In this document: piece by piece, positions 1 to 10,100 of the stretch
How the letters are laid out: each line of letters begins with the position of its first letter
Position numbering within the stretch: the stretch's first letter is position 1
NCBI GenBank assembly: GCA_947471745.1
Contig: CANJKZ010000981.1
Location: 558,001-622,000 of the forward strand
DNA from: Closterium sp. Naga37s-1
Lineage: Eukaryota; Streptophyta; Zygnematophyceae; Desmidiales; Closteriaceae
Direction: 5' to 3'
Length of the DNA stretch: 64,000 nt
Program-made: the position numbers and the translations under genes
The notes under the pieces: model-generated
The model's database searches: none
The model's input: the letters and a program-made list of their open reading frames with translations, nothing else
Told to the model about the DNA's origin: nothing

Positions 1-270
1 TACATGGCAGTGAGGATAGCATCATAGTCAAGAGCATAGACATCTACCCTCTGCCTAAGCAGCTCCACCCAGTCAGGGAGCTCAGCCGCGTCGCCAAACT
101 CTGTACGCCAGGCGTCGCTCAGACGGGCGAAGCAGCGGGACTCTGTGTGACCAAACGTCCCGCAAGGCTGGCCAGTCCTAGCACCAGTGCGAAGGACGTA
201 CAGGCAGCGAGCAGAACCCCTGCAGCCGCCACGCTGAGCGTACCACTCACGAAGCTGCGGGGGCGAAGGG
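1..270 (-). pseudogene. Copia-C gag C-terminal fragment with atypical zinc knuckle
   Basis: Translating the minus strand from about 265 down to 1 gives a Gag C-terminus beginning PQLREWYAQRGGCRG, followed by a cysteine/histidine motif (CLYVLRTG, then QPCGTFGHTESRC) and ending RVDVYALDYDAILTAMY at the window edge. The same order occurs in Copia-B1 and B2 (QLREWY, CTYVLR, EQCGGAH, TQRC, FDLDFDAILAAMYAV), so the assignment is secure. The reading frame is separated from the rest of its gag by the Copia-A insertion at 341-345, so this copy cannot make an intact polyprotein. The expected role is nucleocapsid RNA binding. Confidence 0.8.
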
Positions 271-345
271 ACCGCACGCACACGTAGCTGCAGCTGCATC
301 TGGCCACTACAAGAAGCGCCGGAACTACTCACTCCAGGACGACTC

Positions 346-1525
346 TGCGAAGATAACTGCTGCAACGAGAGCTAGGCTACGGGCTAGGCACGGATGCTCG
401 TGTGATCTCTGCGTTCGTTGGTCCTTAGTCGTTTTCCTAGTGCATACACAGCTTGCTACTTCACAGGGAGAATTGGCAAGAGTTTCACTAGAGAAAGTTG
501 ACAACAATGGTTGCAACAACATTGGCATCACTGACTACATCAGAGCTAGCTAGGCTGCTGGTCGACATCCAGTGCAGCATGGTCGACCGCGCTCCAGCGC
601 AGCAGTGCTCGCACCGCTCCAGCGTTGCAGAGTAGCGGTGCGCCAACGTTGCAAGTACACGGTGTGCCAACGCTGCAGCAAGTCGGCTGCACAGCGTTGC
701 ACCCGCAGGACAACGGTGCACCTGCTTCGCAGGTGCGCGCAGCTGGTTGGTGCGCCCTTCCCTGTCACGTGCACAGCGCAGACGCCTGGCAGACTCCACG
801 CCAGCGACTGCGCCCACCAGCCACGTCGACCCCGGGATACCAACCCCGAGGTCGGCCTCGCAGACTCCACCCCTCGCAGACCCCTGCGACACTCGCGCAC
901 GTCGCCCGGGTATCCCGGTCGACCGGGCAACCACGCCTGGCCGACCAGCGCAGTCCGTAGCCGGTCACGCATGCCCGGCGTCCCCAGTCCGGTGTCCAGG
1001 CGCCCAGGACGCCGTCCGAACCCCCAGGTCGGCGTCCAGACGCCTAGGACGCCGTGCAGACCTCTAGGGCGGCGTCCAGCCTCCCAGGACGCCGGCCAGA
1101 CTCCCAGGTCGGCGTCCGGGCCCCCCAGGACGCACATGTCGGCGTCTGGGCCCCCATGACGCCGTACAGACGCCCAGGGCGGCGTCCCAGGCTCCTAGGA
1201 CGCCGTGCAGACGCCTAGGTCGGCGTCTGGCCTTCCAGGACGCCGTGCAGGCGCCCACGACGCCAACCAGGCGCCCGGGTAGTCGTTCCGACGCCCAGGT
1301 CGGCGTCCAGCTTCCCAGGACGCCGTCCAGGCGTCCAGGACGCCAACCAGGCGTCCAGGACGGCGTCCTCCTGCTCGGCGCCCTCCAGCCAGGCGCCCTC
1401 CAGCTTGGCGCCCTTGCAATGACCCCCGTGCCCACTGCTGCAGGTCGGCTGCAACCCCCGAACATCCGACCACGAGGGCGGCTCCGCCCAAGCGAGGACG
1501 GGGCCACACAACACTCCCGTTGACA
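346..1525 (-). repeat. Copia-A 3' LTR (1180 bp)
   Basis: Direct repeat of 14862-15838, starting TGCGAAGATAAC and ending CCCGTTGACA on the plus strand. About 180 bp near 690-885 and one 20-bp unit near 1340 are absent from the other LTR. The right half (about 1000-1400) is a degenerate 20-bp minisatellite built on AGGACGCC and GGCGTCC, so the repeat number inside the LTR can vary. GC content is high. Confidence 0.92.
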
Positions 1526-1653
1526 CTCCCCTGCCGCGTTCACGCTTGGGCCCCTAGCCCACACGGCAGTACAGCTCGGAGAAAAGCTCAGCGGCGTGCA
1601 CCCAACACACAGCACGCCGATCACCGCACCAGCCATGCAAGAGGGCATGGCAC

Positions 1654-4476
1654 CTACTGCTGCACGTCGTTGTTGCCGTCGCCCACGTCGGCCAAACGCA
1701 CCTGGCCGATTGCGACGGAGCACCGGTTGAAGGCCGGATAGTGCAGCGCCTTCGTCAGGAAGTCGGCTGGCTGCTCAGCGGTCGGGATGTACTGCAGCGA
1801 GAACTTCCCGCGCTTCACCATGTGTTGCAGCCAGGCCTGTCGCCGCTCCATGTGCTTGAGGTTGCCTGTCAACCCCATGCCCTCGGCGACCGTGATGGCC
1901 GACTTGTTATCCACGCGCAGGACAGTCGGCTTCCCGGCGTCCAGCTGCCGGAACTCGGCGAGGAGGAAGCGAAGGCGGCGTCCCTCCTTGCCGGCTTCAG
2001 TGGCCGCCACGTACTCCGACTCGGTTGACGACAACGTCGCGCACTTGATGCGCTGGCTCGACCAGGAGACTGCGGCCCCTCCGTAGACGAACACGTAGCC
2101 GCCTGTGCTCGTCCGGTTATGCTTGTCACCAGCGTCGTCGGCGTCCACGTAGCCGACCAGCTCCAGCGACTCAGGTCCACCGCCGAACTCCAGGGCGGTG
2201 TCACGCGTGTTGGCGAGGTAGGCGAGGCAGCGGTCGACCTCGCACCAGTGCTGGTCGCTCCTCACCGTGAGGCCGCTCCCCAGCTTGCTGCAGGCGAAGG
2301 CGATGTCCGGCCTCGTCGTCGTCGCCGCGAACTGCAGCGAGCCGACCTTCTGCCGGTACTCCTCCTCCTGGCGTTCCTGCGCCTCCTCGTCGTTGAAGGT
2401 GAGCTCGGCGTAGGCGTCGACCGAGACCGGCGTCTTCGGGGTGCGCCCGGTCTGCTCCTCGTCGATGAAGCGCCTACGCAGCTTGTCGGCGTAGCCCTGC
2501 TGGTGCAGCCAAAGCTTCCCCGCCGACCTGTCGCGCACGATCTCCAAGCTGAGATACTTCTGCACCGGCGAAATCTCACGCAGCTCGAAGGCGGCCTCCA
2601 GCAGCTCCTTCAGCATCTCGGTGCTGCTGTTGGCGGCAAGCAAGTCGTCCACGTAGACCAGCACCCAGCAGGCCACTCCGTCCTCTCCGACCTTGAAGTA
2701 GAGAGCCTCGTCGACCTGGCTCTTCTTCCACCCGGCGCCGATCAGCACGTGGTTGAGCGCCAAGTACCACAGCAGCGGCGACTGCTTCAGCCCGTACAGG
2801 CTCTTCAGCAGCTTGCACACCCGGCCGGTCCCGTCGTTGAAGTAGTCCGGCTGGGACATGTAGAGCACCCTGTCGAGCTTGCTCTGCAAGAAGGCGTTCT
2901 TTATGTCGAGCTGCATCAGGTTGAGATTGTGGACGGCGACGATGCTGAGGAAGATCCTCAGCGTGACGTAGCTGCCCACCGGCGCAAACGTCTCGTCGTA
3001 GTCGGCGCCGTACACCTGCGTGAAGCCCTTCACAACCAGCCTCGCCTTCTCACGCTCGACGGTGTCGTCGATGTGGTATTTCGTCGTCAGCACCCACCGG
3101 TTCTTCATGATGTTCACTCCCGGCGGGCGCTCGATCAGCTTCCACGTTCCCATGCTGATGAGGCTGCGGATCTCCTCCTCCATGGCGGCCTTCACCGCCG
3201 GGCCCTTCCAGCTCGCCAACGCCTCCTTCACCGTCATCGTTGCGATGTCCCAGCGGTGCTCGGGGTCGGCGTGCATGTCGGGGTCGAGCTCCGGAAACTC
3301 CTCATCCTCCTCGGCATCGTCGTCATCATCGTCCACGTCGTACACCGTGGTGAAGGCAGCGGGGACGAAGAAGTCAGGCGGCCTCCGAAGTCGGCCTGAA
3401 CGCCGTGGTCCCGGCTGGACCTCCTCGGCGTCCCCGCCATCGTCGTCGTCGTCGCTGTCCTCGGCGTCCTGCTGCACCTCAGCCGGCGTCCCAGCCGACT
3501 GCTCCCCTGTGGTCGGCGTCCCAGCCGACTTCTCCCCTGTGGTCGGCGTCCCAGCCGACTTCTCCCCTGTGGTCGGCTCCCCTGCCGACTTCTCCCCTGT
3601 GGTCGGCTCCCCTGCCGACTGCCCGGTCGCCGACTGCTCCTTGGTCGGCGTCACTGCTGCCTGTTCCCCTGTCAGATGCTGTTCTGCAGGCAGCGTCTCC
3701 TTCATCGGCCTCACCAATGTCGGCTGCACCACCTGCTTCACGGCATCACGTCGGCCACCGGCGATGCTTGGGGTCGGCGCCACAGGTGACGCCCCACGTC
3801 TCCCCTCATCACCGGAGTCCGACGTCGAGGCCAACCTAGGCAAGTCGGCAACAGGGGGAGTGGCAGGTGGAGTACAGGGGGCGGGGACGTCCCCGGCGTC
3901 CTCACCAGGAAGCTCACCGACCGCGGCGAGCAGAGGCAGCGTCGCAGCCGAGGTGTCCGTAGGCGGGTGAACCGGCATCCGCCCTGACACCGGCCCGTGC
4001 GCCGACTTCCACACCTCCAACGACATGCTCTCGTAGAACACAACGTCCGACGTGGTGATCACCTGGTTGTCGGCGATGTCGAGGAGCTCCCAGCCCTTGC
4101 TCTCCTCCGACACGCCGAGATGAAGGCCCCACCTGGCCTTCGGCTGCAGCTTCCCACCACGCTGCTGCTCGGGGACCAAGAACTGCGCCATGCAGCCCCA
4201 CACCCGCGCCAGCGACAAGTCGGGCTTCTTCCCGGTCAGCAGCTGGTACGGCCTCGTCCCCGGCCGCAGCGCCGACCTCTCAAGGCAGTTGCGGACCCAG
4301 ACGGCCTGCCGGAGAGCGAGGTGCCACCAGTGGTGCTGCACGCCCATGTGCAGCAGCATCGTCCACACCGACTCGACCACCGTCCTCATCTCCCGCTCCG
4401 CCATGCCGTTCTGCTGCGGGGTGTATGGGCAGGTCAGGTCGTGGACGATCCCCTTGCCGTTCACGAAGTCGGTGAA
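1654..4476 (-). pseudogene. pol: Copia-A integrase C-half, reverse transcriptase and RNase H
   Basis: An open minus-strand frame of about 940 codons downstream of the TAG at 4477. It starts inside integrase (FTDFVNGKGIVHDL, then PQQNGMAERE with the catalytic Glu). An acidic, repeat-rich linker follows (TTGEKSAG units near 3490-3620, encoded by a 30-bp tandem repeat). The reverse transcriptase has KNRWVLTTKYH, DIKNAFLQ and the active-site box YVDDLLAA (near 2640-2665). RNase H has STGGYVF, RVDNKSAI and a C-terminal ADFLTKAL. The order PR-IN-RT-RH is diagnostic of copia. RT and RNase H are uninterrupted, but no complete polyprotein can be made because of the upstream damage. Confidence 0.9.
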
Positions 4477-5158
4477 CTACTTCCCGAGGAGCTCCCCTCC
4501 CCGGTCAGAGCGCAGCATCAACACCGACTTCTTCGTCTGCCGCTCAGCCACCGCCAGCCACTGCACGAACACCAGCAACGCATCCGACTTCTTGGCGACC
4601 GGCTTCACCCACACGTAGCGGGTCTTGCGGTCCTTCAGCAGCAAGAAGTACAGGCTGCCATCCGTGGCAGCCACGCGGAACGGCCCGCACAGGTCGATGT
4701 GCACGACGGCCAGCACGTCGTCGGCGTCAGAGCCTTTGTCGGGGAAGGTGTGTCGCGTTAGCTTCCCGCTGACGCACGAAATACACGGGGAGTCGGCGCG
4801 GACGCCGACTTGAGGTCCAGCCCGGTGGCGACCTCGTGCTTCGCTGAGCTCCGTATGGTGTCCATGCCGACGTGCGCAAGCCTCGCGTGCAGCCTATCTG
4901 GCGTCGCCTTCGTCGCGGAGACGATCGCCCGGAGGGCCACCACCTCCGTGGTGGGCGTTGTTGGCTTGGCCGAGCAGGGGCGTAGGTCGGTTCAGAGGAC
5001 ACGCCCGGTGTACGTCGCCCGACCGAGCACCTCCCCCGTTGCCGAGACGAGCAGCATCCCGTCGCCGTCCTCCTGCAGCTTCACGCCGTGCTCCTTCAGC
5101 TGGCCGGCTGAAAGCAGGTTTGCCCAGACGCCGGGTACGTACAGCACGTCGGGGATGA
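4477..5158 (-). pseudogene. pol: Copia-A protease C-terminus, pre-integrase zinc finger and integrase N-terminal half (frameshifted)
   Basis: The minus strand from 5158 reads PDVLYVPGVWANLLSAGQ, typical of the end of copia protease. The GAG-pre-integrase histidines follow (LHARLAHVGMDTI). Near 4790-4812 the frame changes by one base: the upstream frame runs through LDLKSAS, while the CISC zinc-binding cysteines and the integrase core start (VVHIDLCGPF, first catalytic Asp) are in the shifted frame. The second catalytic Asp lies in RSDRGGEL. The frame then meets a TAG at 4477-4479. Both lesions make this copy unable to encode integrase. Confidence 0.85.
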
Positions 5159-5373
5159 TGTCGGAAATTCCCTTACCTCTCCTTGTCCTGATGCCCTTCT
5201 CCTATCTCTCCCTCCTCTCTTCCCCACTCTCTGTCAGATCTCCCGTTTCTTATCTACCACCCCCTTTTGCTCTCTGGCTATGCTGAAAACTGCCTCTGAA
5301 GTCGTTCCCTCCTGCTTGCTTGCTTGATGTAATCTCACTGCTGACTTTGCTCCTTCTGATGCTTAGTATTCCC
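5159..5373 (-). repeat. Gypsy outer copy of 215-bp terminal segment
   Basis: Same length and nearly the same sequence as 5940-6154 (about four clustered differences near 5284-5292). It begins TGTCGGAAATTCCC at the exact insertion boundary and ends GTATTCCC where the LTR starts. It therefore lies outside the 3' LTR but inside the target duplication, an abnormal place for element sequence. Confidence 0.85.
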
Positions 5374-5937
5374 TGAAGAACTAGTGCAGCTTACTCACAT
5401 CCACTAATGAACACCACCTACGTCACTTCTCCATATCTCCAGGGTTTGTTATGGCCTGCCGCTCTCCCCCACTTGATTCTAAAGCAATCACATGAGTATT
5501 ACAGGACATACAAACAATGCAGAGTCAAATGCCCGTACCCCCTATATCCTAGCCTACTTCCTCCCCCTATTGCTACACCGTTAACGCCCTTTGAAGGGGA
5601 TGGCCTCCCACCGAAGCGAAAGGACAGCCTTCTCATCCTCTTGCCACCGCCACTTAGCCGCCCCGCTGCTTGACCTCCAGCTTGCGCCTGTAACTCCAGC
5701 TGGCTCGGGCATCCAACCTGCAAGGAAAAAAAACATGCATTCTTCACACAAAGCAAAAGCTCCATCCAGTTGTCTCCCTTCCCCGCTCCCCCCATGCGAC
5801 TGTCTGCTGACTCAGCAGCCAAACATCGCCCAGCCATCATCCGAGCCTCGGTCCCTATCCTCAGTACCGGTTTACTCGATTGCCTGTACAAATGTACATT
5901 ATGTACACTCCCATCCGTTCTCCATAAACTTGCGACA
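5374..5937 (-). repeat. Gypsy 3' LTR (564 bp)
   Basis: Direct repeat of 12520-13079. It is bracketed by two copies of a 215-bp segment instead of lying at the element boundary. The inner copy is separated from the LTR by GC (5938-5939). Confidence 0.86.
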
Positions 5938-5939
5938 GC

Positions 5940-6154
5940 TGTCGGAAATTCCCTTACCTCTCCTTGTCCTGATGCCCTTCTCCTATCTCTCCCTCCTCTC
6001 TTCCCCACTCTCTGTCAGATCTCCCGTTTCTTATCTACCACCCCCTTTTGCTCTCTGGCTATGCTGACTCCTTCCTCTGAAGTCGTTCCCTCCTGCTTGC
6101 TTGCTTGATGTAATCTCACTGCTGACTTTGCTCCTTCTGATGCTTAGTATTCCC
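5940..6154 (-). repeat. Gypsy inner copy of 215-bp terminal segment
   Basis: Inner copy of the segment at 5159-5373. It overlaps the last dozen codons and stop of the integrase frame (6116) and forms the 3' untranslated region next to the 3' LTR. No clear polypurine tract precedes the LTR on the minus strand. Confidence 0.85.
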
Positions 6155-7110
6155 TTGCCCCCTCCCGTGACTCTGTGCCGCCCTCGCCCTAGTCACGGGA
6201 CCTTGATATCCTGCTGCTCCTCCCGCACGGGCCACGTTAGTAATGTGGTCAACCGCTCTCACCCCTGCTTCGCTTTCCAGCACCAGCACACCTGACTCGC
6301 GCACTTCCTTCATTGTCCAGCGTTGCTGTGATAATCCCACATCCAGCCCATCCTTCTTGGGACGCCTGATATACACCCCCTGTCCTTGTTGTAAGGCTTG
6401 TAGTTCTCCGCCCGCCCGCTGCTCCTGTCGCTGCCTATAGCGATGTATATCCCGTAGCTGTGCCACATGCAGACTCTCCAATGCCGCCGGCAGCAAACGC
6501 CTCAGATACTCTCCTCGGACTGCTGCCAAGGCTGCCCACTTTTCTGCCGTGCCTGCCGTGACCACATCTGTCAAAACTCGCGGTGCTCCCACTAGCAGTA
6601 CCGCTTCTCGGCCGAAGAGGAGATGGTAGGGTGATAAGTCATTCAATGCGGCCTGCTTGCTAAACCTGTAGCCCGCCATGATCCAGTGGAGGTGCCTGTC
6701 CCAGTCTCGCTTCCTCGTTTCTCCGTAGGCTCGCAGCCCGCGCTTCAGGGTCTGGATGAGCCTCTCTGTAAGGCCGTCACTTTGCGGATGATACCTTGAC
6801 GTGGTGCGATGCGGAATCAGGCAAGAGGCCAGGAGTTCCTCGAACTCCCCTTGAAACTCAGTGCCCTGATCTGTCAGCACTTCCCCACATGCTCCAAAGC
6901 GTGTCAGCACCTGTTCTTCGAAGGCATCTGCCACCGCCTCTGCTGTCTTGTGGCTCACGGCCCTCACCTCCACCCATTTGCTCATGTGCTCAATCATCAC
7001 CACCACATATCACCGCCCTCGCTTGGTGAGAGGCAGTTCACCCGCCAGGTCCAAGGACCACCGATAGCCCAGCCCCACGATCGGCAGTGGCTGAAGCCGC
7101 CTTGCTCCGT
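6116..7110 (-). pseudogene. Gypsy integrase core, frameshifted and with premature TGA
   Basis: The integrase core follows the zinc finger at the end of the 1817-aa frame but in a different frame. From about 7110 the minus strand reads LQPLPIVGLGYRWSLDLAGE (first catalytic Asp), then LTKRGR and TGA at 7010-7012. It then continues VVMIEHMSKWVEVRAVS, LTDQGTEFQGEF (second Asp) and PQSDGLTERL (catalytic Glu), and a C-terminal region ending at 6116. The TGA probably replaced CGA (Arg), since RGRRYVV would fit the family. The D-D-E residues are all present, so the gene was recently functional. This copy needs integrase from elsewhere. Confidence 0.88.
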
Positions 7111-10100
7111 TCGAATGCTGCTCGATTCCTGATACATGCTGGGCACTTGGCGACCCAGTCTTTGATCTCTCTCCTCATTCCCGCCCACCACCATCCTGTC
7201 TGCAGCAGCTGCTGTGTGCGGAGTGGGCCAAAGTGTCCCAGTTTGTTGTGCACCTCCTGTATCACTCCCTCCCGCTCTTTAGGCTCGGGCACCCTTTTCC
7301 ATCCATCTTGCGTCCGGATCTGCACTTGGTTCTGATACCAGCGGTAGTGTTGCCCCCTGCTCCGAGCCCTCGCTGACACCACCGCGCCCTCTGTCGTTTC
7401 TCCCTTCAGCCACGCTAGCGTCTCCGGGTCTTCCCAGACATCTGGTGCTCCTGCTTGCTGTTCTCTGCGCAGTGGCGTTGCGGGATCTGCCACCAATGCT
7501 GCCAACGCCATCTCTGGCGCCACTGCTGGCGGATTCCTGGACAGACCATCCACATGCTGCATGGTCTTTCCTGGACGGTGCCGAATGGTGAACTGGTACT
7601 CTTGCAGCTTCATCGCCCACCTGGCGTTCCTTCCCGTGAGGCTCTGGTTTTGCATCAGCCATAACAGCGGCTGATGGTCTGTGACCAGCGTGAAGGGCCT
7701 GCCTTGCAAGTATACACGGAAATGCCCCACCGCCCACACTGCTGCCAGCCCCTCGCCCTCGTATGATGAGTAATTGGCTTCTGCTGGGTTGCATGAGCGA
7801 CTGGCGAAGGCCACCACTTTCTCCTCCCTGCCCTCCTGCTGGCTTAGAATAGCTCCCATGCCTGTGCTACTCCAATCCGTGTAGAGCACGAAGGGTAGGT
7901 CCGCCCTTGGCAGCTGAAGCACTGCGCCTTTCTTTACGGCCCCCATCAGGTCCTTGAGGGCCCCCTTCTGCTGCTTGCCCCACTGCCACTTTGCATCATC
8001 CTTCAGCAGCTTATTCAGTGGTGTCGCCCTCCTGCTGAAGTTCTCCACAAACTTGCGGTAGTAGTTTAAGAATCCCAACAATGCCCTTAGCGCGCTCTTA
8101 TCTTTGGGCTGAGACACCTGGTCCAGAATGGCCACCTTAGCTTGCTGTATCGCTAGCCTCCCCCCCGTCACTTCAAATCCCAGGTATGTCACTGCCGTGT
8201 GCCCGAAGCGGCACTTCTGCGGGTGACAAGTGAGTCCTGCTTCCTTTATCCTCCGCAGCGCTTCAGCTAAGCGCTGCACATGTTCTTCCGGAGTGGCGCT
8301 GAACACGATTACATCGTCAATGTAGCACAGTGCCCCCTCCATCCCTTGGAGGACCGCATCCATCACCTTCTGAAACAGCAAGGAGGCGTTCTTTAGGCCA
8401 AAGGGCATCCGATTCCACTGGTATGCTCCGTCCGGGCCGTGGAAGGCGGTCTTTGCCTTATCTGCCTCCGCGATGGGGATCTGGTTGAATCCCTGCCTCA
8501 TGTCCAACGTCGAGAATACCCGTGCCTCTGCCAGCTGATCGAACAGTTCATCTACCATGGGCGTGGAGTACCTCTCCGGGACAGTCACTTTATTCAAGTC
8601 TCTGTAGTCACCACACATGCGGCGTGCCAACACCGTTCCCGTGAGATCCATTCTTGCCGCCACCACTGTTGCCGCCGCATACTTTGATTCTGAACGACGT
8701 ATGAGCCCTGCCTCCAGCAGCTCCAGGCACTTCTCCTTGCAGATCTCCAAATCCTGCGGGCTCATTCTGCGCCGCCTTTGATATACCGGCACCGTGGTGG
8801 TCAGCTCGAGTGTCATGACCGCGCAGTTGCAACATCCCAGCTCCTTCAGCGAATAGGCGAACGTCTGTCGGTGTGATGCCAGCAGAGCTTCTACTGCTTG
8901 CCGATGTTCCCCTTGCAGTCCTGCTCCCACATCCCATGAACACTGCTCCCCCTCCGGTCCGGCCGCCACGCCCGTGGTCCTTTCGCGGGGTTCTTCTCCT
9001 CCTGGTGCCTGCGGGTCTGCATTGCTTGCCGTTGCGTCCAGCGCCATAAATGCTGGCCCTATGGGTGGCCAGTTTGGTGGGTCGAAGTAGTCGTAGAATC
9101 CTTCTCCCATGTCAAAGTCCGAGTCGTGAAACTCCTCCGGCGTGTCCCCTCTTCCCACTCCCGACTCTTCTTCCATCTCCTCCTCCGCCTCTTCTTCCCA
9201 GTCTTCCTCACTTTCCTGTGGGTCTGCGTATCGTCCTGGTATGGCCTCTCTGTCGTCTCTCCAGTGGGCCCGCCTGTGCTCCTCCGGGATCCATCTCCAC
9301 CACTGATTCTCTTCTTTCTCTTCCAGGCCTTCCAGCATGGTCCATGCTTCTGTCTCCTTGTCCGCCGCCAGTCGCGTCTGCGGCCTGATTGCCGTAGCCT
9401 TGCCAATGCGCCTCTCCAGCCACTTCCTCTCCAGGTGGTTGGCCATGGTCATGAACAGCCATTGTAGCGCGTTCATATCCATGGCCCTGCCCAGCGCCGC
9501 CCTCCTCTCCTTCTCCGTCATCTGCTCGCAGGCTGTTGCACCTGCCAGGAAGCCCATAGCTAGCTCTCTCTCTTGCGCAGTCGGCTCTTCCCACACTCCC
9601 CGAGCCTGATCGTACACCATGCCTGGGCCCTCCACGCCATCAACTTCCTTAAAGCCCCTCGCGTTCTCATAGGACACTAGCGTCGGCCAAGCCTGCCGAG
9701 ACTCTCCCACCTTGTTGCAGGGGTACAGCGTTGGGTGGTCGGCCTCCTTAACCGGTGCTGCCAGCCTCCCTGGTTCCAGAATATCCTCCACCCGCCTCGC
9801 CCTTGGTCGCTCCATGCGTGACAGCTGATACCTGAGCGCCGATTCTGGTACGACATTCTGCCAGTACCTCCTCGGCCTATGAGCTCTGCTTCCGTTTTGC
9901 GCCGCATCCCACTCCACTCCTGCCCCCAGTTCCTCGGTGATTTCCCTGCTGGCTGCTCGTATCGCCGGTCGTGGGTCATCTGTCATGTCCACATTCTCTA
10001 TGATGTATGCCACCTCCCCTTGCCTCCTCTTGATCATCTTTAGTACTCGCACCAAGTCTCTGAATTGTGCGCTACGAGCATCGCCCATGCCTTGACCCCT

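Noticed and set aside
2119..3399. 426-codon plus-strand frame and a 316-codon frame at 3020-3970
   Set aside because: Shadows of the minus-strand Copia-A RT/RNase H frame, which has clear catalytic motifs.
4477..4479. Copia-A TAG counted as another methylation-type stop
   Set aside because: The likely ancestral codon, by copia integrase similarity, is GAG (Glu), which would need a G-to-T change; not used in the CHG/CG argument.
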